Below are positions 34,671-42,849 of a stretch of 64,000 bases of DNA, piece by piece. Where the stretch lies: NCBI GenBank assembly GCA_963819475.1, contig CAWFWE010000011.1, positions 1 through 64,000 on the forward strand, in the 5' to 3' direction. The notes under the pieces were generated by a model. It made no database searches, was not told where the DNA came from, and saw only the letters and a program-made list of their open reading frames with translations. Both the position numbers and the translations under genes were made by a program. Position 1 is the first letter of the stretch. The number at the start of each line of letters is the position of its first letter. Source of the DNA: DASUAS01 sp963819475 (GTDB lineage Bacteria > Actinomycetota > Acidimicrobiia > IMCC26256 > DASPTH01).

Positions 34671-35612
34671 TCAGTCCTCGAGCGTGCGGCCGGTGAGGAT
34701 GAGGAACACGTCCTCGAGCGTCCCGCGCCGTTCGTACACCGACTCCGGCTGCAACTCACCGTCGGCGACGAGGCCGACGACCTTCGCGGCGTCGTGCGTG
34801 TACACGAGCACGCGGTCGGTCAGCGCCTCGACCCGCTCGCCGAACTCGGCCAGCCGGGGCAGGGCCGCATCGCGCGCTTCGGGCGCGGTGAACCTGAGCT
34901 CGACGACCTCACGCGTGGCGTGGCGCGCCACCAGCTCGCGCGGCGAGCCCTCGGTGACGATGCGGCCACCGTCCATGATCACGAGCCGGTCGCAGAGCTG
35001 CTCGGCCTCCTCCATGTAGTGCGTGGTCAGCACCATGGTGACGCCCTCACGCTTGAGCCGGTAGAAGCGGTCCCACAGGAGGTGACGCGCCTGCGGGTCG
35101 AGCCCGGTCGTGGGCTCGTCGAGCAGCAGGAGATCGGGTTGGTTGACCAGCGCCCGACCGATCGTCAATCGGCGCTTCATGCCGCCGGACAGCGGGTCGA
35201 CCAGATCGTTGCGCCGGTCGCCGAGCTGCATGAACTCGAGCAGCTCCTCGGCGCGCCGGCGGATCTCGTGGTGCGGCAGGTCGAAGTAGCGCCCGTAGAT
35301 GATGAGGTTGTCGAGCACGGTGAGCTCGGAGTCGAGGCTGTCCTCCTGGGGCACCACACCCAGCCGAGCGCGGATGCTCGAGCCGTCGACCGCAGGGTCC
35401 ATGCCGAGGATGCGCAGCTCGCCGCCGGTCGGCTTCGACACGCAGCCGATCATGCGCATCGTCGACGTCTTGCCCGCGCCGTTCGGACCCAGGAAGCCGA
35501 ACGCCTCACCCGGCTCCACCCGGAAGTCGATCCCGTCGACCGCGACGAAGCTGCCGAAGCGCTTCGACACGTTGGTACCGCGGATGAGGGGTTCGGAGCC
35601 CGCAACTGACAC
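34671..35612 (-). CDS. ABC-2 exporter ATP-binding protein (DrrA/NodI-like)
   Basis: A 313-residue ATPase powering the two permeases that follow. Walker A FLGPNGAGKTSTMRM, Q-loop VVPQEDSLD, signature DPLSGGMKRRL, Walker B LLLLDEPTTGLD and the H-loop VLTTHYMEEAE are all intact. The ~90 C-terminal residues form the extra regulatory domain common in DrrA/NodI-like subunits. The start at GTG 35612 gives a normal length; the frame stays open to 35648. Substrates of this class include antibiotics and lipopolysaccharide parts; none can be inferred here. Confidence 0.9.
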   Translation of the reverse strand: MSVAGSEPLIRGTNVSKRFGSFVAVDGIDFRVEPGEAFGFLGPNGAGKTSTMRMIGCVSKPTGGELRILGMDPAVDGSSIRARLGVVPQEDSLDSELTVLDNLIIYGRYFDLPHHEIRRRAEELLEFMQLGDRRNDLVDPLSGGMKRRLTIGRALVNQPDLLLLDEPTTGLDPQARHLLWDRFYRLKREGVTMVLTTHYMEEAEQLCDRLVIMDGGRIVTEGSPRELVARHATREVVELRFTAPEARDAALPRLAEFGERVEALTDRVLVYTHDAAKVVGLVADGELQPESVYERRGTLEDVFLILTGRTLED

Positions 35613-35663
35613 GAGGGCCGACGCTACCGGCTCCCGGGCGCGCGCCACCGGTGATTGCCGGCG

Positions 35664-36305
35664 TCAGTCCCTCGGTGTCGTGCCCGCGAGCAGCGCGAGC
35701 TCCCGCCACTTCCAGAAGCAGTCCACGTCGACGAAGCCGAGGTCACGCAGCCACGCGAGCTGCACGTCGAGTGGCGTCAACTGGTTCGACGGGTCCTCGT
35801 CGTCCTCGGTCCTCCCGAGCGCGGCGAGGAACTCGCGGTGCAGCTCGGGCGTCGGCGAGTCGACATGCTCGAGATTGGCGAACCGCCCACCGGGCAGGAG
35901 CACGTCGAACACCTCGGCGTAGAGCGCTCGCTTGCGGGTGTCGGCAAGGTGGTGGATCGCGAACGACGACACGACGGTGTCGAACCGACCGAGGCCGGGC
36001 AACGGCTGGTCGAGGTCGTGCTCCACGATCGTCACCGCGCCATCACCGGCAAAGCGCGCCCGTGCGGCATCGAGCATCGCGGCCGAGAAGTCGATCCCGA
36101 CCGCCTCGACGTCGGGCCACTGGCTCCTGACCATCGCGAGCAGCACGCCGTCGCCGGTCCCGAGGTCGAGCACGCGCTGCGGACGCCCGAGGATCTCGAG
36201 CACGACGGCACACCCTTCGGCGCGATGTGGGATCTGATCGCGGTGCTCGAGGTACGCGAGCGCATGGGGAGCGTCGGGCCAGCGGTTCACGGCCCCGGTG
36301 CTCAT
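35664..36305 (-). CDS. Class I SAM-dependent methyltransferase
   Basis: A 213-residue Rossmann methyltransferase. Motif I VLDLGTGDGVLLAMV, the acidic strand-2 end VEAVGIDFSAAMLDAA, and motif IV/post I FDTVVSSFAIHHLAD are clear; the C-terminal part resembles trans-aconitate or UbiE-type enzymes. The substrate is unknown. The ATG at 36305 overlaps the leuA stop (ATGA), so it is translated with leuA and shares its attenuator-controlled transcript, which is unusual for a methyltransferase. Confidence 0.85.
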   Translation of the reverse strand: MSTGAVNRWPDAPHALAYLEHRDQIPHRAEGCAVVLEILGRPQRVLDLGTGDGVLLAMVRSQWPDVEAVGIDFSAAMLDAARARFAGDGAVTIVEHDLDQPLPGLGRFDTVVSSFAIHHLADTRKRALYAEVFDVLLPGGRFANLEHVDSPTPELHREFLAALGRTEDDEDPSNQLTPLDVQLAWLRDLGFVDVDCFWKWRELALLAGTTPRD

Positions 36306-37849
36306 GGACCGACTTCTTCGACCGCGCGCCGGTCCGGACGCTCCCGTAGGCGGACGATCTTGTTGACCGCGCTGAGGTACGCCCGCGCCGACGCCTCGAC
36401 GACGTCGGTGGCGACGCCGCGCCCCGCCGCCTTCAGCCCGTCGACCTCGAGCTGGATCACGACGTCACCGAGCGCGTCGCCTCCCTTGGTCACCGACGAC
36501 ACCTTGAAGTCGAGCACCGTGCCCGACACGCCGGTGGCGCGGCTGATCGCCTCGATGGCGGCGTCGATCATGCCGTTGCCCTCACCGTCGGCCTCGACCT
36601 TGCCGTCGCCGTCGGCGAGCACAACGTGTGCATTCGGGGTGGCGACGGTGCCGCCGCGCAGCTCGAGGCTGACCATCGTGAAGCGGTGCACGGTCCCGAT
36701 ACCGAGCTCCTCGACGACGATCGCCTCGAGGTCGGCCTCGGTGATCTCGACCTTGCGGTCGGCCAGCTCCTTGAACCGGGTGAACGCCTGGTTGAGCGCG
36801 TCACCCTGCACGTGCAGGCCCATCTTCTCCAGCGAGTCGGCGAACGCGTGGCGGCCCGAGTGCTTGCCCAGCACGATCTGCGCCGCTTCCTGTCCGACCG
36901 TCGACGCGTCGATGATCTCGTAGGTCTCGCGGTCTTCCAGCACCCCGTGCTGGTGGATGCCCGCCTCGTGGGCGAACGCGTTGCGCCCGATGATCGCCTT
37001 GTTGTACTGCACCGGGTAGCCGGTGAGCCGGGCGACCATCCTCGACGTGCGCGCCAGCTCCTCGCTCTTCACGCTCGTGTGCACGCCGTCGAAGTAGTCG
37101 TTGCGGGTGCGCAGCGCCATCACGATCTCCTCGAGCGCGGCATTGCCGGCGCGCTCGCCGAGGCCGTTGATCGCGCACTCCACCTGCCGGGCGCCCGCAC
37201 CGATGCCGGCCAGCGAGTTGGCCACGGCCAGGCCCAGATCGTTGTGGCAGTGCGTCGAGACCACGAACTCACCGTCGACGTTGTCGAGCACGTACCGGAT
37301 CAGGCCCGCGTACTCCTCCGGGACGCCGTAGCCGACGGTGTCGGGGATGTTCAGGGTGCTGGCGCCGTTGCTGACCGCGAGCTGGCACACGTCGACCAGG
37401 AAGTCGGCGTCGGAGCGGCTGCCGTCCTCGGGTGAGAACTCGACGTCGTCGCAGTACCCCCGGGCGCGGGCGACCGCGGCGGCGGTCTCGGACCGCACCT
37501 CGTCCTCGGTCATGCGCAGCTTCTTCTTCATGTGGATCGGCGACGTCGCGATGAAGATGTGGATGCGCGGGCGCTCGGCGTGGCGCACCGCCTCCCAGGC
37601 GCGGTCGACGTCCTTGAACGCGGTGCGGGAGAGCCCGGCGATGGTCGAACCGCGCACGCTCCGGGCGATGGCCTCGACCGCCTCGAAGTCGCCCTGGCTG
37701 GCGATCGGGAAGCCCGCCTCGATCACGTCGACGCCGAGCCGCGCGAGCTGCTCGGCGATCTCGAGCTTCTCGCCCACGTCGAGCGAGATACCGGGCGACT
37801 GCTCACCGTCGCGCAGCGTGGTGTCGAAGATCTTCACGTGCTCGGTCAT
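36302..37849 (-). CDS. leuA: 2-isopropylmalate synthase
   Basis: Committed step of leucine synthesis: acetyl-CoA plus 2-oxoisovalerate gives 2-isopropylmalate. The barrel starts FDTTLRDGEQSPG (residues 8-20), carries the metal motif STHCHNDLGLAVANSLAG and the second signature GLGERAGNAALEEIV. The C-terminal leucine-binding regulatory domain (about residues 385-515) is complete. At 515 residues it belongs to the shorter bacterial type and not to the long actinobacterial form of about 600-640. It is preceded by a Leu-rich leader peptide and an attenuator. Confidence 0.96.
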   Translation of the reverse strand: MTEHVKIFDTTLRDGEQSPGISLDVGEKLEIAEQLARLGVDVIEAGFPIASQGDFEAVEAIARSVRGSTIAGLSRTAFKDVDRAWEAVRHAERPRIHIFIATSPIHMKKKLRMTEDEVRSETAAAVARARGYCDDVEFSPEDGSRSDADFLVDVCQLAVSNGASTLNIPDTVGYGVPEEYAGLIRYVLDNVDGEFVVSTHCHNDLGLAVANSLAGIGAGARQVECAINGLGERAGNAALEEIVMALRTRNDYFDGVHTSVKSEELARTSRMVARLTGYPVQYNKAIIGRNAFAHEAGIHQHGVLEDRETYEIIDASTVGQEAAQIVLGKHSGRHAFADSLEKMGLHVQGDALNQAFTRFKELADRKVEITEADLEAIVVEELGIGTVHRFTMVSLELRGGTVATPNAHVVLADGDGKVEADGEGNGMIDAAIEAISRATGVSGTVLDFKVSSVTKGGDALGDVVIQLEVDGLKAAGRGVATDVVEASARAYLSAVNKIVRLRERPDRRAVEEVGP

Positions 37850-37907
37850 GGCTGGCTCTCTCTCGTGGGATCCCAGGATTGCGGCGCCGTGGGCGATCCG
37901 GGCAACG

Positions 37908-37967
37908 AAAAACCTCCCCGGCCGTGAGGCACGAGGAGGCGTCCGCGAGCACCGGAGGGGTGCCCGC
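37908..37967 (-). promoter_or_regulatory. Transcription attenuator of leuA
   Basis: After the leader-peptide stop, a hairpin (37967-37959 with 37953-37945, 8 of 9 pairs, 5-base loop) is followed by a terminator made of CCTCC (37939-37935) and GGAGG (37917-37913) with five T residues (37912-37908). The leader's own CCTCCTCCT run could compete for the terminator's GGAGG. The order matches the attenuator ahead of leuB. Confidence 0.78.
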
Positions 37968-37969
37968 AG

Positions 37970-38011
37970 CTACGTAAGGAGGAGGCTCTGGGTGCGCAGT
38001 TCCTTCGTCAT
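37970..38011 (-). CDS. leuL: Leucine leader peptide (13 aa)
   Basis: A short frame ATG to TAG encoding MTKELRTQSLLLT. Three adjacent Leu codons (CTC CTC CTT) lie just before the stop, so scarce leucyl-tRNA would stall the ribosome over the first hairpin and allow read-through into leuA. It has the same length and the same -10 to ATG spacing (9 bases) as the leader ahead of leuB. Confidence 0.82.
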   Translation of the reverse strand: MTKELRTQSLLLT

Positions 38012-38020
38012 GAACCCACC

Positions 38021-38049
38021 ATGCTGCCAGACCAGGGTTGCAGTGTCAA
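38021..38049 (-). promoter_or_regulatory. Promoter of leuA
   Basis: A consensus -35 box TTGACA (38044-38049) is followed after 17 bases by CAGCAT (38021-38026) on the minus strand. The predicted transcript starts a few bases before the leader peptide ATG. Confidence 0.75.
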
Positions 38050-38094
38050 CCCGATTGCCCCGGTTCACCCATGGCCCCGCGCGAGGATTGCTCC

Positions 38095-38430
38095 GTGCGG
38101 ACGATCGTGCGACACCTCCTCAGGCTCGGGATCCTGGCCGGTGCGGGCTACGCGCTCTTCCGGGTGCTCTCGACGCGACCCGCCTCCACCACCCCCTGGG
38201 AGGCGCGACCGTTCCCGTTCCCGCCGCCGCCGGCGGCCGACGCCGCGTCGCCGTGGGTGGAGCCCGGCGAGACCGGGGCGTGCCCCGCCCACCACCCGGT
38301 GAAGGCGAAGCTGCGCAGCGGGATCTTCCACGTGCCCGGCGGTGCCAACTACTCGCGCACCCACGCCGACCGCTGCTACCTGTCGGCCGGCGCGGCCGAG
38401 GCCGACGGCCTCCGCCCCAGCAAGCGGTAG
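38095..38430 (+). CDS. Small membrane-anchored sunset-domain protein
   Basis: A 111-residue protein. Residues about 8-25 (LLRLGILAGAGYALFRVL) form one membrane anchor, followed by a Pro/Ala-rich linker. The C-terminal ~50 residues (CPAHHPVKAKLRSG, then FHVPGGANYSRTHADRCYLS and AAEADGLRPSKR) match the so-called sunset domain, often found attached to nucleases and secreted proteins, with role unknown. GAGGA lies about 7 bases before the GTG at 38095, which fixes the start. It diverges from leuA. Confidence 0.75.
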   Translation: MRTIVRHLLRLGILAGAGYALFRVLSTRPASTTPWEARPFPFPPPPAADAASPWVEPGETGACPAHHPVKAKLRSGIFHVPGGANYSRTHADRCYLSAGAAEADGLRPSKR

Positions 38431-38487
38431 CACCCCGCCCGGCTCGCCCGTCAGGACCGTCGGGACCGAGCGAACGACGGTGAAAGG

Positions 38488-40074
38488 TCAGTCGAGCTCG
38501 ATGGCGCGGGCGTCGACCACGCCGTCGATGGCCCGCAGCTGGGTGACCACCTCCGCCGTCACCGGCGTGGACGTCGACAGCAGCATCAGCGAGACGTCGC
38601 CCTGCGGGCCTCGGCCCAGGTCGAGCTCGTCGATGTTGATGCCGTTGTCGATGCCGAGGATCGTGGACACCCGGGCGACCATGCCCGGCTTGTCCTCGTT
38701 GCGCACGACCAGCATGTGGCTCGAAGGCGGCAGCTCGACGATGTAGTCGTCGATGGCGACGATACGCGGGGCGTCCTGCTTGCCGTAGAGCGTGCCCGCG
38801 ACATGGGTGCTGCGCTCCGGGGTGTGGCCGCGCAGCTCGATGAGGTTCACGTAGTCGCGCGCGGACGACGAGGTGGTCTCCCGCACCACGAGACCGCGCT
38901 CCTCCGCCAGCTGCGGCGCGTTCACGAACGACACCGGCTCGTCGACCACCGGGCCGAGCACACCCTTCAGGACCGACAGCGTGAGCACCCGGCAGTCGTA
39001 GTCGGCGATCTGGCCCTCGTAGGTGATCTCGAGCGTCTCGACGGTGCCGCCGGCCAGCGCAGTGAACAGTCGACCGAGCCGTTCGGCGAGCGGCATGAAC
39101 GGCTGCACGGTCGCGTTCGCCTCGGTGGCGGCGAGGTTGACCGCGAAGGGCACGAACTCGCCGCGCAGCGCGAGCACGACCTGCTCGGCGATGGTCTGGC
39201 CCGCCTTGTCCTGGGCCTCGACCGTGGACGCACCGAGGTGCGGCGTGACCACGACCGCGTCGAGCCCGAACAGGGGCGACTCCGTGGTGGGCTCGTGCGC
39301 GAACACGTCGAGCGCGGCGCCCGCGATCCGACCGTCGCGCACCGCGTCGGCGAGTGCGGCCTCGTCGACGATGCCACCGCGGGCGGTGTTGACGATCCGC
39401 AGCGTCGGCTTGGCGTGGGTGAGCAGCTCGGCCGAGATCAAGCCCAGGGTGTCGGGCGTCTTCGGCAGGTGGATGGTGAGGAAGTCGGCCCGGCGGACGA
39501 TCTCCTCGACGGTGGGGACCAGATCGACGCCGAGCTGGCGGGCGCGGTCGGGGCTCACGTACGGGTCGAAGGCCACGAGCTGCATCCCGAACGCGTTGGC
39601 GCGTTGCGCGACCAGCACGCCGACCCGCCCGAGGCCGACGATGCCGAGCGTCTTGTTGTGCAGCTCGACGCCCTCCCACCGGGTGCGGTTCCACTCGCCG
39701 TTGCGGAGGTCGCGGTCGGCCTGCGGCACGTTGCGGGCCTGGGCGAGCAGCAGCGCGATGGTGTGCTCCGCCGCCGACAGCACGTTGGACTGGGGCGCGT
39801 TGACCACCATGACGCCGCGTCGCGTGGCCGCTTCGACGTCGACGTTGTCGAGGCCGATGCCGGCGCGCCCGACGACGACCAGCTCGTCGGCGGCTTCGAG
39901 CACCTCCGTCGTGACCTGGGTCGCGCTGCGGATCACCAGCGCCGATGCACCCCGGACCGCGTCGAGGAGCGCCTCGGGAGAGAGCTCGAGGCGCACGTCG
40001 ACCTCGAGCCCGGCGCCGCGCATGGCCTCGAGCCCGCTGTCGGCGAGCTGTTCGGTGACCAGCACGCGCTTCAT
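38488..40074 (-). CDS. serA: D-3-phosphoglycerate dehydrogenase
   Basis: First step of serine synthesis, oxidising 3-phosphoglycerate with NAD. The 528 residues match the long actinobacterial form: substrate/NAD catalytic domains (VGRAGIGLDNVDVEAATRRG, LGIVGLGRVGVLVAQRA, NTARGGIVDEAAL, and the catalytic His in VVTPHLGASTVEAQ), then the intervening domain (about residues 310-450) and a C-terminal ACT domain (MLVVRNEDKPGMVARVSTIL) that senses serine. TAGCCT (40082-40087) lies 7 bases before the ATG, suggesting a leaderless mRNA. Confidence 0.97.
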   Translation of the reverse strand: MKRVLVTEQLADSGLEAMRGAGLEVDVRLELSPEALLDAVRGASALVIRSATQVTTEVLEAADELVVVGRAGIGLDNVDVEAATRRGVMVVNAPQSNVLSAAEHTIALLLAQARNVPQADRDLRNGEWNRTRWEGVELHNKTLGIVGLGRVGVLVAQRANAFGMQLVAFDPYVSPDRARQLGVDLVPTVEEIVRRADFLTIHLPKTPDTLGLISAELLTHAKPTLRIVNTARGGIVDEAALADAVRDGRIAGAALDVFAHEPTTESPLFGLDAVVVTPHLGASTVEAQDKAGQTIAEQVVLALRGEFVPFAVNLAATEANATVQPFMPLAERLGRLFTALAGGTVETLEITYEGQIADYDCRVLTLSVLKGVLGPVVDEPVSFVNAPQLAEERGLVVRETTSSSARDYVNLIELRGHTPERSTHVAGTLYGKQDAPRIVAIDDYIVELPPSSHMLVVRNEDKPGMVARVSTILGIDNGINIDELDLGRGPQGDVSLMLLSTSTPVTAEVVTQLRAIDGVVDARAIELD

Positions 40075-40168
40075 CGGGCCGAGGCTAGACGCAGCACCCG
40101 GCCGAGTCCGGAACGTTTGGCCCGGTGCCGGCGAGCCGCGCGACGGCACACGGCGTGCCCGTCGAGCG

Positions 40169-41362
40169 CTACCGCGTGAGGAACTTCGCGATGCGCTCGA
40201 CGCCCTCGACCAGGGCTTCGTCGGCGAGGGCGAAGCTCAGGCGGGCGTAGCCGGGCGCACCGAACGCCTCGCCCGGGACGATCGCGACCCGGGCCTCGTC
40301 GAGGATCACCTCGCACAGCTCCAGCGTCGTGGTGGGCGTACGACCGGCCCGCTCGCGGCCCAGCGCGCCCTCGAACGAGGGGAAGCAGTAGAACGCGCCC
40401 TCGGGCTCGAGGCAAGTGACACCTGGGATCGCGGTGAGCAGCTCGTGCATGACCCGGCCGCGGCGGTCGAACGCAGCGCGCATCTCGGCAACCGCGTCGA
40501 GGTCGCCCTCCACCGCCGCGAGTGCAGCGCGCTGGCTCACGTCCGCCACGTTCGACGTCTGGTGCGACTGGAGGTTGATCGCGGCGGCGGTGAAGTCTGC
40601 AGGCCCGATCATCCACCCGACGCGCCACCCGGTCATGGCGTACGTCTTGGCGACGCCGTTGAGCACGACGCAGGTGTCGGCCAGCTCCGGGACCACCACC
40701 GGCATCGACGAGAACTCGTGACCGCCGTAGGTGAGGTGCTCGTAGATCTCGTCGGTCAGCACCCAGACGCCGTGCTCGACGGCCCACCGCCCGATCGCCT
40801 CGACCTCGGCGCGCGGGTAGACCGCACCGGTCGGGTTGCTGGGCGACACGAACAGCACGATCTTGGTGCGCGGCGTGCGCGCCGCTTCCAGCTGGTCGAC
40901 CGTGACGCGGAATCCGGCACGCTCCGGCGCGAACACCTCGACGGGCACGCCGTCGGCCAGCTTCACCGCCTCGGGATACGTGGTCCAGTAGGGAGCGGGG
41001 ATGATGACCTCGTCGCCGGGATCGAGCAACGTCTGGAACGCGTTGTACACCGCGTGCTTGCCGCCGTTGGTGACCACGACCTGGCCCGGCTCGACGACAT
41101 AGCCGGAGTCGCGCGCGGTCTTGGCCGCGATGGCCGCCCGGAGGTCGGGCAGTCCCGGTGTGGGCGTGTACTTGTGGTTGCGGGGGTCGGCGCAGGCGGC
41201 GGCCGCGGCCTCGACGATGTGGGCGGGCGTCGGGAAGTCGGGCTCGCCCGCCCCGAAGCCGATGACGTCCTCGCCCGCGGCCTGCAGCGCCTTCGCCTTG
41301 GCGTCGACGGCGAGGGTGGCGGACTCCGTGATGGCACCGACCCGGCGCGAGATGCGGCTCAT
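40169..41362 (-). CDS. aspC: Aspartate/aromatic aminotransferase, class I
   Basis: A 397-residue PLP enzyme of the class I/II aminotransferases, closest in pattern to bacterial type Ib aspartate aminotransferase. Features are GFGAGEPDFPTP, KYTPTPGLPDLRAAIA, NGGKHAVYNAFQTLLDPGDE, SPSNPTGAVY and the PLP-lysine segment NGVAKTYAMTGWRVGWM (about residue 235). Substrate preference (aspartate, prephenate or others) is not certain. It is upstream of serA on the same strand with a 94-base gap. Confidence 0.9.
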   Translation of the reverse strand: MSRISRRVGAITESATLAVDAKAKALQAAGEDVIGFGAGEPDFPTPAHIVEAAAAACADPRNHKYTPTPGLPDLRAAIAAKTARDSGYVVEPGQVVVTNGGKHAVYNAFQTLLDPGDEVIIPAPYWTTYPEAVKLADGVPVEVFAPERAGFRVTVDQLEAARTPRTKIVLFVSPSNPTGAVYPRAEVEAIGRWAVEHGVWVLTDEIYEHLTYGGHEFSSMPVVVPELADTCVVLNGVAKTYAMTGWRVGWMIGPADFTAAAINLQSHQTSNVADVSQRAALAAVEGDLDAVAEMRAAFDRRGRVMHELLTAIPGVTCLEPEGAFYCFPSFEGALGRERAGRTPTTTLELCEVILDEARVAIVPGEAFGAPGYARLSFALADEALVEGVERIAKFLTR

Positions 41363-41417
41363 GGCTCCATCGTCGCGCGCCGGTCGGGTCCCGACCCCAA
41401 CCTTTCGGGCGGTCGGG

Positions 41418-42590
41418 TCAGGCGCTCACCGCGACCCCGTCGACACTCCAGTTGGGGAGGTCGAGGAGGCGGGGGTCGTTCGAGAAGATCTCCACCACGG
41501 GGATCTGGAGGCCGAGGCGGCGCTGGATCACCCGGACCTCGTTCTCCTGGTTCCACAGCATGAGCGTGACCGCGACGCCGCTCTCTCCTGCCCGGGCGGT
41601 GCGACCGGACCGGTGGAGATAGGCCTTCTCGTCCTCGGGCGGGTCGAAGTGCACCACGACATCGACACCGTCGACGTGGATGCCGCGCGCCGCCACGTCC
41701 GTGGCGACCAGCACCTTCACCTTGCCCGAGGTGAACTCCGACAAGGCCCGTTCCCGGGCACCCTGGCGGAGGTCGCCGTGGATGGCACCGGCCCGCACGC
41801 CCTCGCGGCGGAGCTGGGTCACCAGCCGGTCGGCGCCGCGCTTGGTGCGCACGAACACGAGGGTGCGGTTGGCGCCCTGGGCGATCGACGCCGCCACCTT
41901 CACCTTGTCCATCTGGTGGACGGCGAGGAAGACGTGGTCCATCTCGTCGACGGTGGGTTCGGCGTCGTCGACCTCGTGCGACACGGGGTCGACCATGTAG
42001 CGGTCGACCAGCCGCTTCACCGCGCCGTCGAGCGTCGCCGAGAACAGCATCGTCTGGTGCTCGGACCGGATGCCGTAGAGGATCTTCTGGACCTGCGGCA
42101 TGAAGCCCATGTCGGCCATGCGGTCGGCCTCGTCGACGACGAGCACCTCCACGTGCCCGACGGAGAGCTCGCCCCGCTCGATGAGGTCGATGAGACGGCC
42201 CGGGGTGCCGACGACGACGTCGACCCCCTTCTGCAGCGCGGTGACCTGGGGGTCCATGGACACGCCGCCGTAGACGGCACGGACCTTGCGCTCGCGCACC
42301 TCGCCCAGGGGCCGGAGCGCGTCCGTGACCTGGGTGGCGAGCTCACGGGTCGGCACGAGGATCAGGCCGCGGGGGTGGCGGGGCTCCGCCTTGCCGATGC
42401 GGCCGAGGAGCGGGAGGCCGAAGGCGAGGGTCTTGCCCGAGCCGGTCTTGGCCTTGCCCAGCACGTCACGCCCGGCGAGGGCGTCGGCGATGGTGAGCTC
42501 CTGGATGGGGAAGGGTTCGGTGATGCCCTGGCGCGCCAGGGTCGCGACGAGGTCGGCGTGGAGGCCGAGGTCCGCGAAGGTTGCGGTCAT
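41418..42590 (-). CDS. DEAD-box RNA helicase
   Basis: A 390-residue ATP-dependent RNA helicase. The Q motif (FADLGLHADLVATLARQGITEP ends in the usual PFPIQ), Walker A AKTGSGKT, Ia PTRELA, VDEAD (motif II), FSATL (SAT-type motif III) and HRSGRTARAGESG (motif VI) are present. It stops soon after the helicase core, so it lacks the DbpA/CsdA RNA-binding tail. Such enzymes help ribosome assembly and RNA decay, often in the cold. The ATG at 42590 has no clear Shine-Dalgarno sequence and follows a long structured leader. Confidence 0.92.
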   Translation of the reverse strand: MTATFADLGLHADLVATLARQGITEPFPIQELTIADALAGRDVLGKAKTGSGKTLAFGLPLLGRIGKAEPRHPRGLILVPTRELATQVTDALRPLGEVRERKVRAVYGGVSMDPQVTALQKGVDVVVGTPGRLIDLIERGELSVGHVEVLVVDEADRMADMGFMPQVQKILYGIRSEHQTMLFSATLDGAVKRLVDRYMVDPVSHEVDDAEPTVDEMDHVFLAVHQMDKVKVAASIAQGANRTLVFVRTKRGADRLVTQLRREGVRAGAIHGDLRQGARERALSEFTSGKVKVLVATDVAARGIHVDGVDVVVHFDPPEDEKAYLHRSGRTARAGESGVAVTLMLWNQENEVRVIQRRLGLQIPVVEIFSNDPRLLDLPNWSVDGVAVSA

Positions 42591-42631
42591 GGGGAAGTTG
42601 CTCGCTTTCGTCGGTCGTACGTGGGGGTGTG

Positions 42632-42688
42632 GGGTGCCCGCCATCCCTCCGATGGCGGTGGGTCGAGCCTCGAGGCTTCCCGGCACCC
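42632..42688 (-). promoter_or_regulatory. Structured leader RNA of the helicase gene (three-way-junction candidate)
   Basis: On the minus strand GGGTGCC (42688-42682) can pair with GGCACCC (42638-42632). The stem encloses two hairpins: the palindrome AGCCTCGAGGCT (42677-42666) and CCGCCAT/ATGGCGG (42658-42652 with 42644-42638, 7-base loop). It ends about 40 bases before the helicase ATG. A TAGGAT box near 42768-42773 could start the transcript. This may be a cis-regulatory RNA; I cannot assign it to a known class. Confidence 0.5.
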
Positions 42689-42849
42689 GCCTGCCCTGCG
42701 ATTCGGCCGACGGCAACTTGTGAGCGATGAGGAATGACCCGCGAGCGTGGATGTGTGCTCGCCGCACCAATCCTACCCCGATCGGCGCCCCTGAGAGTGA
42801 CCTGAGGCCCGGTGACGCGGGGAAGCTCCCGGACCGGCACAATTCGGTG

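Noticed and set aside
38438..38470. Possible terminator hairpin between the sunset-domain gene and serA
   Set aside because: Only a 6-bp stem with a 12-base loop and no T run; too weak to annotate.
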